Shown: in pieces, positions 18,901-26,769 of the stretch | Layout of the letters: each line of letters opens with the position of its first letter | Position numbering within the stretch: position 1 is the stretch's first letter | Source of the DNA: Muribaculaceae bacterium | Lineage (GTDB): Bacteria > Bacteroidota > Bacteroidia > Bacteroidales > Muribaculaceae | Assembly: GCA_017964485.1 (NCBI GenBank) | Contig: JAGCRW010000061.1 | Span: 1-53,615, forward strand | DNA length: 53,615 bases | Direction of reading: 5' to 3' | Translations under genes and position numbers: made by a program | The notes under the pieces: model-generated | The model's input: only the letters and a program-made list of their open reading frames with translations | Database searches by the model: none | What the model was told of the DNA's origin: nothing

Positions 18901-19999
18901 TAACTTCTACAACCTGACCATCAACCTTGAGCTCTTGGAGCTCACAGTCCTCGTTTGCAGCGATGTTGAGAGTTATAGACTCTTCAAAAGTAGCTGTAGT
19001 CTTGTTCTCAACCAATTCTTTGCCTTGAACTGTCACACTACCATACTCGTTAGAAGTAACGGTAAGCTCATAATTAATCTTCTTGAATGTGGCATTAACA
19101 TGAACGTCAGCATCACCCATAGTGAAGGTGTAAGTATTACCCGTTACATCCACAGTCGCGCCACCAACAGTGAGCTCTTCAAGTTCATAGCCTGTGTCAG
19201 GAGTGATAGTAAGTATAATCTCTTCTCCCTCTTCAGCAATTGATTTATTGGAAGTCACGCTACCATGTGCGGTCAGTGGGTCCACATCAATAATTACACT
19301 GTGAACGATGTTCTCCAAGAACTCAGCACTAACTTGTGCGCCATAAGGAGCTTCGGGCATTGCAAAGGTAAAGGTGTTGTTCTCACCAGCCTGAATGTCA
19401 GTAATGAACTGTCCTATACCAGGGCCGTCTTTCATGCCAGGAGCCTGAGCTGAGCCACCATTGATAGTCTTCTCAACTGTGATGTGGGTAACATCAGTGT
19501 AGTAGCCATTTTCTGGATTGGCAGTAATGGTAATAGTCTCACCAGGAATAGCCTCTGTGGGATTTACAGAAACACTACCATGGGTATCATTATTCTTCAC
19601 TGTCACTGGAGCTTTTTCTCCAATCAGCATCTTTAAATTGGTTTCGTCGAAAAGAATAGTGTAAGTGCCAGCAACAGCGATATACAGGTCTTGTGTGTTC
19701 GCCTCTAAAGTGAATGCCGTACCTGTACCAATTTTATCGGCAGTTAACCAATAAGCATCATCTGCTGGTAATCCATAATAGACATCCTCTGGCGATACGA
19801 TTTGGAATCTTTCACCTACAGAGAATGGCCTGGTAGCAGTCCACAATCCATCAGCACGCTGCGTCATTGGGGTTTGGTCACTCCAGTTATTGAAGGTGCC
19901 TTTAAGATAATAAGCAGCATTGGCTGACAGCGATGTCATTAGCATCAGCATCATCACTGAGAAGATGCCGAGCAGTCGGTTTGTCAGTTTTTTTACCAT
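15968..19999 (-). CDS. giant secreted protein with InlB-type repeats and SusE/F-like modules
   Basis: A 1,343-residue exported protein. A signal peptide ends S-A-N-A near residue 28. Next is a short module with YYLKGTFNNWSD, which resembles SusE/F or glycogen-binding beta sandwiches. About nine divergent InlB B-repeat units follow, broken by two copies of a roughly 130-residue module that begins DVSYWVVWGVTPENS. The C-terminal 150 residues (from LEGVAFTAERKWAT to AHRCYLPGG and the final IKLVK) are shared with the 20185-24531 protein. A surface adhesin or glycan-binding stalk is inferred. I see no enzyme motif. Codon use is more AT-rich than in the housekeeping genes. No promoter is visible in the 185 bp upstream, so it may be read through from the gene before it. 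Confidence 0.8.
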   Translation of the reverse strand: MVKKLTNRLLGIFSVMMLMLMTSLSANAAYYLKGTFNNWSDQTPMTQRADGLWTATRPFSVGERFQIVSPEDVYYGLPADDAYWLTADKIGTGTAFTLEANTQDLYIAVAGTYTILFDETNLKMLIGEKAPVTVKNNDTHGSVSVNPTEAIPGETITITANPENGYYTDVTHITVEKTINGGSAQAPGMKDGPGIGQFITDIQAGENNTFTFAMPEAPYGAQVSAEFLENIVHSVIIDVDPLTAHGSVTSNKSIAEEGEEIILTITPDTGYELEELTVGGATVDVTGNTYTFTMGDADVHVNATFKKINYELTVTSNEYGSVTVQGKELVENKTTATFEESITLNIAANEDCELQELKVDGQVVEVTGNTYTFTMPNKNVVVTATFRKLDVSYWVVWGVTPENSNSWASENWIPMGQDGANYVLANQNMAAFSEFKIVKKVQDGDNDPNPVNTWYGAEGSNLYWITVQLLGKNINLFPNGSYANLYIPKDGTFSFTFTPATATTNAVLVVDGVFDYNITVNNTTPNYGTVTAPAKAKAGDEVELTVTPNEGYEVGNISVTYVNGDNTEEVPVTDNKFNMPAGDVTVNVTFNAKTYNITVAESTNGKVTAPESAACGSTVTLIVEPDEDCVLQSLTVTYGENNTPVEVNNNQFTMPAGNVTVTATFRKLDVSYWVVWGVTPENSNSWASENWIKMAQDGANYVLADQNMDAFSEFKIVKKVQDGENDPNPVETWYGVDDSNLYWITVQTLGKDIDLFPNGNYKNMYFPKDGTFTFTFTPATANANAVLVVTGAFEYNITVNNTTPNYGTVAAPAKAKAGDEVELTVTPADGYEIDAITLTYIDGENTVEVPVADNKFTMPAADVTVTATFKETVVEYHYGAVEEVKCTVLDQTNYSGFAPEGANITMRIVPSSDTKLKEVIVNKVTGSGQDMVETPIEYTITVSETGDIDLSFVMPAMDVEVHAICADAYAVTVNAGDHGSAQANVIEAYEGETVTVTTTPATEYKVDEIYYTYTVNGVEQRGELTAGENGVYTFAMPAAPVTVVVTFKTILDYYKLKFDAAPTGGTVSVMVNGESIQSMDEVAEFSPVNVTVTPDENYEIDSFKVYEGLVSADDIDDTHEVTYTYEEEDGYYRFEMPRTDATILVSFKQTQFVLEGVAFTAERKWATYIGSQNFVVPENVTAYVVTGVQNNAVVIDDIDYIPANVGVLLYSEVAVDQLMTTLYSGETSTYTTMLEGSVTGTSTVSTNDYVLYNNNFIRSEAGSVAAHRCYLPGGQVQGAPMMLRIGNNGDVPTAIETLMAEGNVANVMYVNMSGLTSDMPFRGINIAVVTFTDGTTQTIKLVK
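17390..18832 (-). repeat. internal duplication inside the 1,343-residue protein gene
   Basis: A block of 837 bp (279 codons) starting at 18832 is followed by a second copy starting at 17995. Both begin with the DVSYWVVWGV module and continue into an InlB-type unit starting YNITVNNTTPNYGTV. DNA around the two starts is almost identical, showing a recent duplication; the second copy diverges after about 600 bp. Confidence 0.8.
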
Positions 20000-20064
20000 A
20001 GTTTAAAAATTTAGTTAATATATCAGTTAATTATAAATTTTCAATCTCTTTTTCCCACCCAGCT

Positions 20065-20097
20065 CCCCCTCTACAATTGAGGGGGATGCAGGGGGAG
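20065..20097. repeat. GC-rich hairpin element between giant protein genes
   Basis: CCCCCTC (20065-20071) pairs with GAGGGGG (20079-20085). A second G-run at 20091-20097 could pair with the same C-run instead, giving two exclusive folds. It looks like a dispersed intergenic palindrome of Bacteroidales rather than a simple terminator, as no T run follows on the minus strand. Confidence 0.45.
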
Positions 20098-20151
20098 TAT
20101 GAATATTTTTAATTAAATTTCTGCAATCAGCATTAAATAATGCGCAGCCCA

Positions 20152-20179
20152 ATTATGCATTATGCATTGTGCATTGATT
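20152..20179. repeat. 7-bp-period tandem array (ATTRTGC units)
   Basis: Four heptads in a row: ATTATGC, ATTATGC, ATTGTGC, ATTGATT. The array ends 5 bp from the stop codon of the 20185-24531 gene. An 18-bp part reappears in reverse orientation at about 26698-26715. Confidence 0.75.
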
Positions 20180-20184
20180 AAGCA

Positions 20185-23100
20185 TTACTTAACCACTTTC
20201 TTGCCGTCGCTAGTGATAAAGATACCACGCTTGCCGTTAAGCGAAGTGCCAATGTAGCGGCCAGTCAAGTCATAGTAGCCAACAGCCTTGCCATTGCTGT
20301 CATAGCGCAAGTCATCAATACCAGTCACAGTGCCAGGCATTGCAATACGCAGAACAGGAGCGCCAGTTGGCTCACCAGGCTGACCAGGCTCCTCAAGTAC
20401 AGATGCTGGCAAGTAGCAGCGGTGAGCACCTATTGTTGTGCCATCCTGAAGCAGAACGAATTGGTTGTTGTAAAGCACATAAGCAGGTTCATTCACAGCA
20501 GTTGCAGTCAAACAACCTTCAAGCATGTTTACTGCAGCATTTGTAGCTCCAGTTACAACTGTTGCTTTCACCTCTGCCATTTCGCCAGCACAATAGAGCA
20601 GAACGCCCTCTTCGCTGTTGACAACGTCCTTCTCTGCTATCTGTACCTTATCATCAGAAACACCAGTCACAACATATGCTATCACGCCTTCGGGCATTAC
20701 AAGCATGTCATCGCCACACCAAGTCGCCCAATGACGACCATTTGTGAACGAAACACCTTCGAGAACAACAGGAGCCTGCTCGTACTCCAATGGCATAAAC
20801 TGCGCACCATCAAACCAGCCAACAATGCCAATCACGTTATAGGCTTTGCCTTCAATTGGAGTAATCTCAGTAGTAAAGCGGTTATAAATTGCTATTTCTT
20901 CTTCGCCATCGACCAACTTGCCACTTTGGTAAGTGGCATTCTTGATAACAGCATAACGGTAAAGATATTCTTGATTCTCTTGTGATGCCTTAGCAATAGT
21001 CAGCTCTACGGGCTCAATAGTAGCTTGCTCGGTAGAGGGCTGCATACCTATGGGGTAAGCCATCTGAGGAGCGCCATGGTAAGAAGCCTTCTTTGCAAAG
21101 AAACCTGCAGGAATCTTGTCGCCCTTCTGATAAGTATGTTCATTTGTACTGTTACTGTCATAAATAAGAACACCCTTTGCATCATCTTGAGCATAGATGT
21201 ATTTACCTGATTGAGCTATAGCAACAAGGTTTCCTGTAAATGCGAACTCATCAGTACCTGTATAGTTATAAAATGCTGTCAAGTTCTCAATTGATGGAAT
21301 CTTCTCAAATACTTTGGTGGCGATTTGCGAAGCGACACCACCTTGTGAATAAGCTCTTGCCTTAACAGTCACAGCATCGCTGATATTGAATGGTCCCTGA
21401 TAGAGAGTAGAGGCTGTTGTTGGATCATTTCCATCTGTTGTATAGTAGATAGCGGCACCCTCGGTCTCGCAAGTGATAGTTACCTGAGTAGAGCCAACGA
21501 AGGGTGACTCGCCATCAATCACTGGAAGTTTTGGGGTGTTCTCATTGATTTTGGTGATGGTTACAGTCATATCATCAATTTGAGTGTTACCAGCTATTGA
21601 TATAACTAATATATGAGTCTCTCCAATCCAGCCTGTACTAGAAAGAACACCATTATCAGCGCTATTACCATCATTCCACTTACCTTGAGAAATATCAATA
21701 CCCGTCAAGTTATACCCCTCCGGGGCAGTAATAGTGATAGTTCCAGAATAGACTCTTAATCTTGGAGTAGTATTATATATTCTATTAGCTGTTGAACTTG
21801 TTGTCTTAGCGCTGATTGTCACAGATATGCCATCAACTGTAGCTGTAATAGGATCTTCAATGTCATATGGAAGTGATGTCAAATTGAGGTTAGGGAACAA
21901 CTCAGCATATTTATTATCGAAATCAAACATTGCAGAGTTTGTCTCTACCTTGCGAGTGATGACAAACTTACTCTTGTCGTTTGCCACATTAATCACAAAG
22001 TTGCCACCTGTTGCCATCTTGAAGTTACCGCCATTGTCAAGTGTGATATCAGAACCTAAATTGGCTTCTGAAATGGTATTGCCTCCGCCATACCAAGTTC
22101 CCCACTCATCCATAAACTTGAACTCATCATCGACTTCAAGTGCCATTTCAATATTCCAACCATTATTGGTTGCTTCCAGTTCAGCTTTTGTTGCCCAATC
22201 ATCATCTGAGAAAGATCCACGCATAAATAATTGTGGTTCCTTACTAACCGAAAGTTTTTGGTCGGCACTTACGGTAAAGGTGCAGATGCCGCCAGCCTCC
22301 ATCTTGAAGTTCGCACCATCAACAAGTTGAATGTTGGTGCATACGTCTTTACTGATACCAAAATAGTCACTTGCCGAACCACCAAGCCATGTCACGTCAT
22401 CACCATCAACTTTGAGAATCTTGAAGAGAACGTCATCGGGCATGGTCTTCTTGGTAAGCTTCCATGATCCATCAGCAAGGGCTGTGAATTTGTAATTTTC
22501 ATCCTTCTGAGCCCACTCATTGAACGAGCCAAGGAGATAATAATCTGGGCCTGTGGTAACAACAGGAGTATAACTGATTGGCAAGAATTGAGGATTGTTT
22601 TGGTAATAACCACAAACACCAACTATATCGTACACAACATCATTATCTGGAGTCCCACTCATGAATGTGGTGTAATAAGCAATTGTCTCACCACTTGCTG
22701 TGATGGTCTTGGCGCTAGTATTAAATGTTGCGTTCTTGATTATAGCATAACGACCAAAGTTGGCAAGATTGACCCCATTGGGAGTAATCTCCACTGGAGT
22801 CACCTCAACGTTCTGGGTTGAAGCTGTGAATCCAGCAGGATTAGTCATCTCAGGAGCACCCTCTTTTGTAGCTCTTGTTCCAGTGAAGCCTCCAGGAATC
22901 TTGTCACCACGTTCATATGTTTGACCAATGCTGCCGTAAATCAACATACCTTTCTCTCCATCTTGTACATAAAGCTGATTTCCATTTTTTGCTAATGCCA
23001 CAAGATTGTCAGCTGTATATTTGAAATTGTCACCTACCGCAAGTGCATTAAACTGTGCCACACTTGTAATCAAAGGTTTCGCTGTAAAAGTAGCAGTTGC

Positions 23101-24531
23101 AACGCTACTGCTTGTTTCATCAACTACAGCAATTGCTTTAACGGTAGTGGTCTCTGTAATAGTGAAAGGTGCAGTGTACTTCGTGCTTGCAGTAGTTGGT
23201 GTTGATTCATCGGTAGTATAATAAATAGATGCTCCATCTTGAGCAGTGATAGTAATTTGAGTAGATTCCTCAAAGTTATCAGTTCCACTGATTATAGGAG
23301 CAGTCACAACAACGCCTGACTCAACCAGTCGATATAATTGAATATCTGTTTGGGAAGATGTATAACAAGCAAATCTAGGACTTCCAGAATTATATTTAAT
23401 AACTCGAGTATTTTCTGTTTTATTCTTAATAAATACATTATTACCAGTAAACTCAATCTTCCATTCAATGTTTCCTTCCTCATCATCGACATCAACTTTA
23501 TCCAAAGAATTACCAGATGCCCATGACAGGAATTTTCCATCTGGCGTTTCAAATGTCCAAGCATCTGCTGAGCCTCCTAATGTCACGGGAACTACTTGCT
23601 CATTGGTAATTGATGCCACGCCAGCACTAAGGCTGCTTAGGCTAATGCTTACTCCATAGGTTCCAACTGTTCCAACTGCACCCATACCAGCAGTTTTGGA
23701 TTCACAGACAAGCAAGAACTGTTTACCAACGTCATCTGCTGAGAGTTGTGTCACACGACTATAATTAGTTGCTTCAACTTCCTTAATAGTATAAGAGGCT
23801 GTTGAAACCTCCCCAAATGCATATTTCCCATTACCAGAATTAAATGCAGCAGCTTTGATGGTAGTTGCTTCAGTAATAGAAATAGGTCCATTATAAGTAT
23901 TACTTGTACTTGTAGGATCATTACCGTCAAGTGTATACTTTATACCATCAGCCTCACCATTGAGACTTAAAGCAACGGTTGTTCCATAGTCTACTTCTCC
24001 TCCAGCAGGATTAAAACTAACAGTAGCTGTTGGGCTTTCTGGATCAGGTTCAGAACCTTCCTCTTCATATGTTATAGAGATTTTTGTAATTCTGACCTGA
24101 CCATTCGTAGCTGTTCCTGAATTAATTACTTCAAATGTGACTGATGTTCCGTTTAACGTAATTTCAGTCCCTGTATCTGCTCCCCCAGATAACAATCCAC
24201 CGTTATTTTTATTATAAGTAAAAGTAGCTTTTTTAAGGATATATCCATCTTTTGCAGTAACAATCACATTACCATTTTGATTTTGGTACAAACGCCAATC
24301 GTTCCCGTTGCTCCAATATGACCCACAATTTGGAGTGCCAGTAGTCGAAATGGAAATATTGGCATCAAGAGCAAATGACGTGTAAAGACCACCAATGTCA
24401 TTGCCTGAAGAAGCTATCCATGAGTTCTCTGCAGCAATTGTTGTCATTGTTTTTTCCACAGTCACTTCTGCTGCCCATCCGACGCCTATAGCGAGGATGG
24501 ACATCATTAAAAATGTCATTAATTTCTTCAT
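20185..24531 (-). CDS. giant secreted multi-domain protein (chitobiase-C, OB-fold-like and SusE/F-like modules)
   Basis: From the ATG at 24531 the protein has 1,448 residues. A signal peptide ends G-W-A-A-E near residue 22. Several chitobiase/hexosaminidase C-terminal type units follow, recognised by YYTTDGNDPTTAST and similar strings. Two modules of about 170 residues start with VAQFNALAVGDNF or LTAFYNYTGTDEF and contain Y-V-Q-D-G-E-K-G or Y-A-Q-D-D-A-K-G; they resemble the OB-fold domains of secreted Bacteroidetes proteins. Two SusE/F-like units have YYLLGSFNEW and LFMRGSFSDDDW. The end shares the AHRCYLP module with the next giant protein and closes with a YDLTGRYIG...KKVVK tail. A surface glycan- or nucleic-acid-binding role is inferred; no catalytic site is seen. 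Confidence 0.8.
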   Translation of the reverse strand: MKKLMTFLMMSILAIGVGWAAEVTVEKTMTTIAAENSWIASSGNDIGGLYTSFALDANISISTTGTPNCGSYWSNGNDWRLYQNQNGNVIVTAKDGYILKKATFTYNKNNGGLLSGGADTGTEITLNGTSVTFEVINSGTATNGQVRITKISITYEEEGSEPDPESPTATVSFNPAGGEVDYGTTVALSLNGEADGIKYTLDGNDPTSTSNTYNGPISITEATTIKAAAFNSGNGKYAFGEVSTASYTIKEVEATNYSRVTQLSADDVGKQFLLVCESKTAGMGAVGTVGTYGVSISLSSLSAGVASITNEQVVPVTLGGSADAWTFETPDGKFLSWASGNSLDKVDVDDEEGNIEWKIEFTGNNVFIKNKTENTRVIKYNSGSPRFACYTSSQTDIQLYRLVESGVVVTAPIISGTDNFEESTQITITAQDGASIYYTTDESTPTTASTKYTAPFTITETTTVKAIAVVDETSSSVATATFTAKPLITSVAQFNALAVGDNFKYTADNLVALAKNGNQLYVQDGEKGMLIYGSIGQTYERGDKIPGGFTGTRATKEGAPEMTNPAGFTASTQNVEVTPVEITPNGVNLANFGRYAIIKNATFNTSAKTITASGETIAYYTTFMSGTPDNDVVYDIVGVCGYYQNNPQFLPISYTPVVTTGPDYYLLGSFNEWAQKDENYKFTALADGSWKLTKKTMPDDVLFKILKVDGDDVTWLGGSASDYFGISKDVCTNIQLVDGANFKMEAGGICTFTVSADQKLSVSKEPQLFMRGSFSDDDWATKAELEATNNGWNIEMALEVDDEFKFMDEWGTWYGGGNTISEANLGSDITLDNGGNFKMATGGNFVINVANDKSKFVITRKVETNSAMFDFDNKYAELFPNLNLTSLPYDIEDPITATVDGISVTISAKTTSSTANRIYNTTPRLRVYSGTITITAPEGYNLTGIDISQGKWNDGNSADNGVLSSTGWIGETHILVISIAGNTQIDDMTVTITKINENTPKLPVIDGESPFVGSTQVTITCETEGAAIYYTTDGNDPTTASTLYQGPFNISDAVTVKARAYSQGGVASQIATKVFEKIPSIENLTAFYNYTGTDEFAFTGNLVAIAQSGKYIYAQDDAKGVLIYDSNSTNEHTYQKGDKIPAGFFAKKASYHGAPQMAYPIGMQPSTEQATIEPVELTIAKASQENQEYLYRYAVIKNATYQSGKLVDGEEEIAIYNRFTTEITPIEGKAYNVIGIVGWFDGAQFMPLEYEQAPVVLEGVSFTNGRHWATWCGDDMLVMPEGVIAYVVTGVSDDKVQIAEKDVVNSEEGVLLYCAGEMAEVKATVVTGATNAAVNMLEGCLTATAVNEPAYVLYNNQFVLLQDGTTIGAHRCYLPASVLEEPGQPGEPTGAPVLRIAMPGTVTGIDDLRYDSNGKAVGYYDLTGRYIGTSLNGKRGIFITSDGKKVVK

Positions 24532-24599
24532 AAACAAAGAGTTTTAAAAAGTTAGTAGTATGAGTTTTTTTAATGTTTAGTAGTCGTAATAAAGTGTCG

Positions 24600-24631
24600 C
24601 AAAATTAAAAATAATTATTTTAATTATCAAT
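24600..24631 (-). promoter_or_regulatory. promoter of the 1,448-residue giant protein gene
   Basis: The minus strand has ATTG (24628-24631), a 20-bp spacer and TAATTTTG (24600-24607), giving an expected leader of about 60 nt before the start at 24531. Confidence 0.6.
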
Positions 24632-24728
24632 AATAATGTGTATTTTTTTTTCTCTTGTTGATAAGTTTTCAACAACCTACCATTTTTGTCCAAAGAATAA
24701 GGGGGTGTTTTTTTGATTAATTTTTCTT

Positions 24729-24804
24729 ATTAGGCGGCGTCTCGGCATAAAAAATAAAAAACTTCGATTATTATTTTGTTCTGCTCTCAACTTGCACTAA
24801 TGTT
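24729..24804 (+). repeat. promoter-bearing dispersed repeat, copy A
   Basis: Begins ATTAGGCGGCGTCTCGGCAT, continues through an A-rich centre, and ends CTTGCACTAATGTT. It shares its whole length with copy C at 48756. It keeps a TTTG box 19 bp before the TAAT, but the -7 box reads TAATGTTA, so promoter activity is probably lost. Confidence 0.75.
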
Positions 24805-24810
24805 AAATAA

Positions 24811-24876
24811 ATTAGGCTGCACCTCGGCAAAACTCAAATAAATTTGGTTATTCACTCGGTTTGCACTAATTTTGCA
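24811..24876 (+). repeat. promoter-bearing dispersed repeat, copy B
   Basis: Begins ATTAGGCTGCACCTCGGCA and ends TTTGCACTAATTTTGCA. It has a shorter centre than copies A and C. Both promoter boxes are intact (see 24843-24874). Confidence 0.75.
24843..24874 (+). promoter_or_regulatory. promoter of the two nuclease genes
   Basis: TTTG (24843-24846), a 20-bp spacer and TAATTTTG (24867-24874) are a full Bacteroidetes promoter match. The start codon at 24894 is 20 bp downstream, so the leader is very short. The promoter lies inside repeat copy B. Confidence 0.8.
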
Positions 24877-24893
24877 CAATTAAATCTTCATTT

Positions 24894-25778
24894 ATGGCAA
24901 ACAAGAATCAAGTTATACACTGGTTGAAATGGGCGGCGTGGGTTGCAATCGTGGCTGTGATTGTCTATTTCCTGAACAAGAACGACAATAGTCAAGAGCA
25001 GACCATCGAAACTGAGCAATCAGAAACTTTTGCAACCACTGAGCAAAATCCTGCAAACCAAGACAATAACAATCAAACCACCTCACAAAGCACAAATCTT
25101 GAGAGTGTGTTGATGCCGCGTGGGTTGAGCAACACCGTGGTGAAATACAAGGGCTATACCGCCCACTTCAACAAGAACCTGCACATCCCCAACTGCGTCG
25201 TTTATGAGATCACCGCCAACGAGGCCAGAGGTCGGCGTGAGCGTGAAGGCGATTTTGAACGCGACAAAAATGTGACAGGATGCCCCAACTGGTGGGACTA
25301 CCGCGACTCGGGTTACGACCGCGGACACATGGCACCTGCCGGTGACATGAAATGGGACGAACAAGCCATGAACGAGACGTTCTATCTCACCAACATCTGC
25401 CCGCAAGATGATGAGCTGAATGCCGGATTGTGGAACGACCTAGAAGTAAAGGTGCGCGAGTGGGCAAAGCGCGATAAGTCGCTGATTGTCATCACTGGAC
25501 CTATCGTTGACAATAACCCCAAGACCATTGGTCAAGACATGGATATCGCGGTGCCTGAGGCATTTTTCAAAGTGGTGCTGGCAACAAAAACGCAGCCCAT
25601 GAAAGCCATCGCCTTCATCTGCCCCAACCGCGCCTGCGGTGGCTCGCTAAATAAATATGCTGTGAGTATCGACGAGGTCGAGAAGCGCACCGGCATGAAC
25701 TTCTTCAACGCCCTCCCCGATGACATGGAAGACAAACTGGAATCGACCTGCAACCCCAACCAATGGATGAACCGATAA
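24894..25778 (+). CDS. membrane-anchored DNA/RNA non-specific endonuclease
   Basis: A 294-residue nuclease of the beta-beta-alpha-metal NUC1 family (Serratia nuclease type), which cuts DNA and RNA with a divalent metal. The active-site motif DRGH has its catalytic histidine at residue 145, within YDRGHMAPAGDMKWD, and the metal-ligand region reads F-Y-L-T-N-I-C-P-Q. Residues 10-27 form one hydrophobic helix (WAAWVAIVAVIVYF) without a cleavage motif, so it is probably an anchored periplasmic enzyme, followed by a Gln/Asn/Thr-rich linker to about residue 70. The paralogue follows 54 bp downstream. Roles in nutrient DNA use or biofilm DNA turnover are inferred. Confidence 0.9.
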   Translation: MANKNQVIHWLKWAAWVAIVAVIVYFLNKNDNSQEQTIETEQSETFATTEQNPANQDNNNQTTSQSTNLESVLMPRGLSNTVVKYKGYTAHFNKNLHIPNCVVYEITANEARGRREREGDFERDKNVTGCPNWWDYRDSGYDRGHMAPAGDMKWDEQAMNETFYLTNICPQDDELNAGLWNDLEVKVREWAKRDKSLIVITGPIVDNNPKTIGQDMDIAVPEAFFKVVLATKTQPMKAIAFICPNRACGGSLNKYAVSIDEVEKRTGMNFFNALPDDMEDKLESTCNPNQWMNR

Positions 25779-25832
25779 CTTGGCATTGTTTTTGCTATCG
25801 ACATGATTGATTAACTAAAAAATGATGTCTTT

Positions 25833-26693
25833 ATGAAGATGAGTTTTTGCAAAACATTATGCGTTATAGTCGCCATTGCTGTGGTGGCAGGCGCTTCCAT
25901 TGATGTCAACGCCAGGCGCAAAAAGCACAACAACAAGAACGAGACTCGCATCGAAAGGGTGGAGAGAGTAAATAGGGTTGACAACACGTCAAGCAACATA
26001 AAAACCCTCACCGACGTGAGAATCAATTCAAAATATCGCAACACCACAAAGCGCTACGAAGCCATGACGGTGAATTTCAACACAGCTTACCGGGTGCCAA
26101 ACTGTGTGAGTTACGTGCTTACCTCCGAAATGGTGAAGGTGACCGACGGACCAAATGCCGAGATGCGTCGCAACTACAAGTTCAACCGCGACGCGTCGGT
26201 GACAGGGTGCCCTGAGTGGTGGGAATACAAAGGCAGCAGTTACGATCGCGGACACATGGCGCCCGCCAACGATATGCGCTGGAGCCGCCAGTCGATGACC
26301 GACTGCTTCTTGATGACGAATATATGCCCTCAAGACCACAACCTCAACGGCGGCAGTTGGAACAAACTTGAACTGAAAGTTCACGCATGGGCAAAGAGCA
26401 ACGGCACCATCATTGTTGCCACTGGACCCATCTTCAACGGCTCGAGCAAACGCATTGGCAAAGACAACAATATAGTGGTTCCCAGCGGATTCTTCAAGGT
26501 GGTGCTTGACCCTAACCGCAACCGCGCCATCGGCTTCATCTACGACAACTTCGAGGGCGGAGGCGGAGTGAAACGCCATGCATGCTCGGTCGATGACGTG
26601 GAACGCGTAACAGGCCACGACTTCTTCAGCGCCCTCCCCGACAACGTGGAGCGCGCCATAGAAAGCACCTACAACTTCGAGCAATGGAACTGA
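25833..26693 (+). CDS. secreted DNA/RNA non-specific endonuclease, second paralogue
   Basis: A 286-residue NUC1-family nuclease. The catalytic motif SYDRGHMAPANDMRW has histidine at residue 141, with the L-M-T-N-I-C-P-Q metal region after it. The N-terminus has a signal peptide ending near V-N-A-R, then a very basic Lys/Arg/Asn stretch, so unlike its neighbour it should be released or exported. The two proteins keep the same order of motifs (VTGCP-WW, DRGH, TNICPQ, ATGP/ITGP, FFKVVL, FF-ALPD) and clearly arose by tandem duplication. ATG at 25833 is taken; the next one two codons later would make little difference. Confidence 0.9.
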   Translation: MKMSFCKTLCVIVAIAVVAGASIDVNARRKKHNNKNETRIERVERVNRVDNTSSNIKTLTDVRINSKYRNTTKRYEAMTVNFNTAYRVPNCVSYVLTSEMVKVTDGPNAEMRRNYKFNRDASVTGCPEWWEYKGSSYDRGHMAPANDMRWSRQSMTDCFLMTNICPQDHNLNGGSWNKLELKVHAWAKSNGTIIVATGPIFNGSSKRIGKDNNIVVPSGFFKVVLDPNRNRAIGFIYDNFEGGGGVKRHACSVDDVERVTGHDFFSALPDNVERAIESTYNFEQWN

Positions 26694-26698
26694 AATTA

Positions 26699-26768
26699 AT
26701 GCACAATGCATAATGGTGCGGACGAGGCACCTCGTCCCTACTTAAAACTTAACACTTTACACTTAAAC
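26699..26768. repeat. composite intergenic repeat: heptads, palindrome, heptads
   Basis: Three heptads (ATGCACA, ATGCATA, ATGGTGC; 26699-26719), a palindrome with arms GGACGAGG (26720-26727) and CCTCGTCC (26730-26737), a CTA spacer, then four heptads (CTTAAAA, CTTAACA, CTTTACA, CTTAAAC; 26741-26768) that stop 1 bp before the mnmE start. It fills nearly the whole gap after the nuclease gene. Confidence 0.75.
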
Positions 26769-26769
26769 A

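Larger units (their letters stand above)
24532..24893. other. gene-free divergent region between giant protein and nuclease genes
   Basis: This 362-bp AT-rich stretch holds the minus-strand promoter at 24600-24631, an inverted repeat with arms TTGTTGA (24655-24661) and TCAACAA (24669-24675), two copies of the promoter-bearing repeat, and the plus-strand promoter at 24843-24874. No coding region or RNA gene is visible. Confidence 0.65.

Noticed and set aside
24655..24675. Inverted repeat with a DnaA-box-like half as a replication origin
   Set aside because: Only one imperfect match to TTATCCACA, no cluster of boxes, and no dnaA or dnaN nearby.
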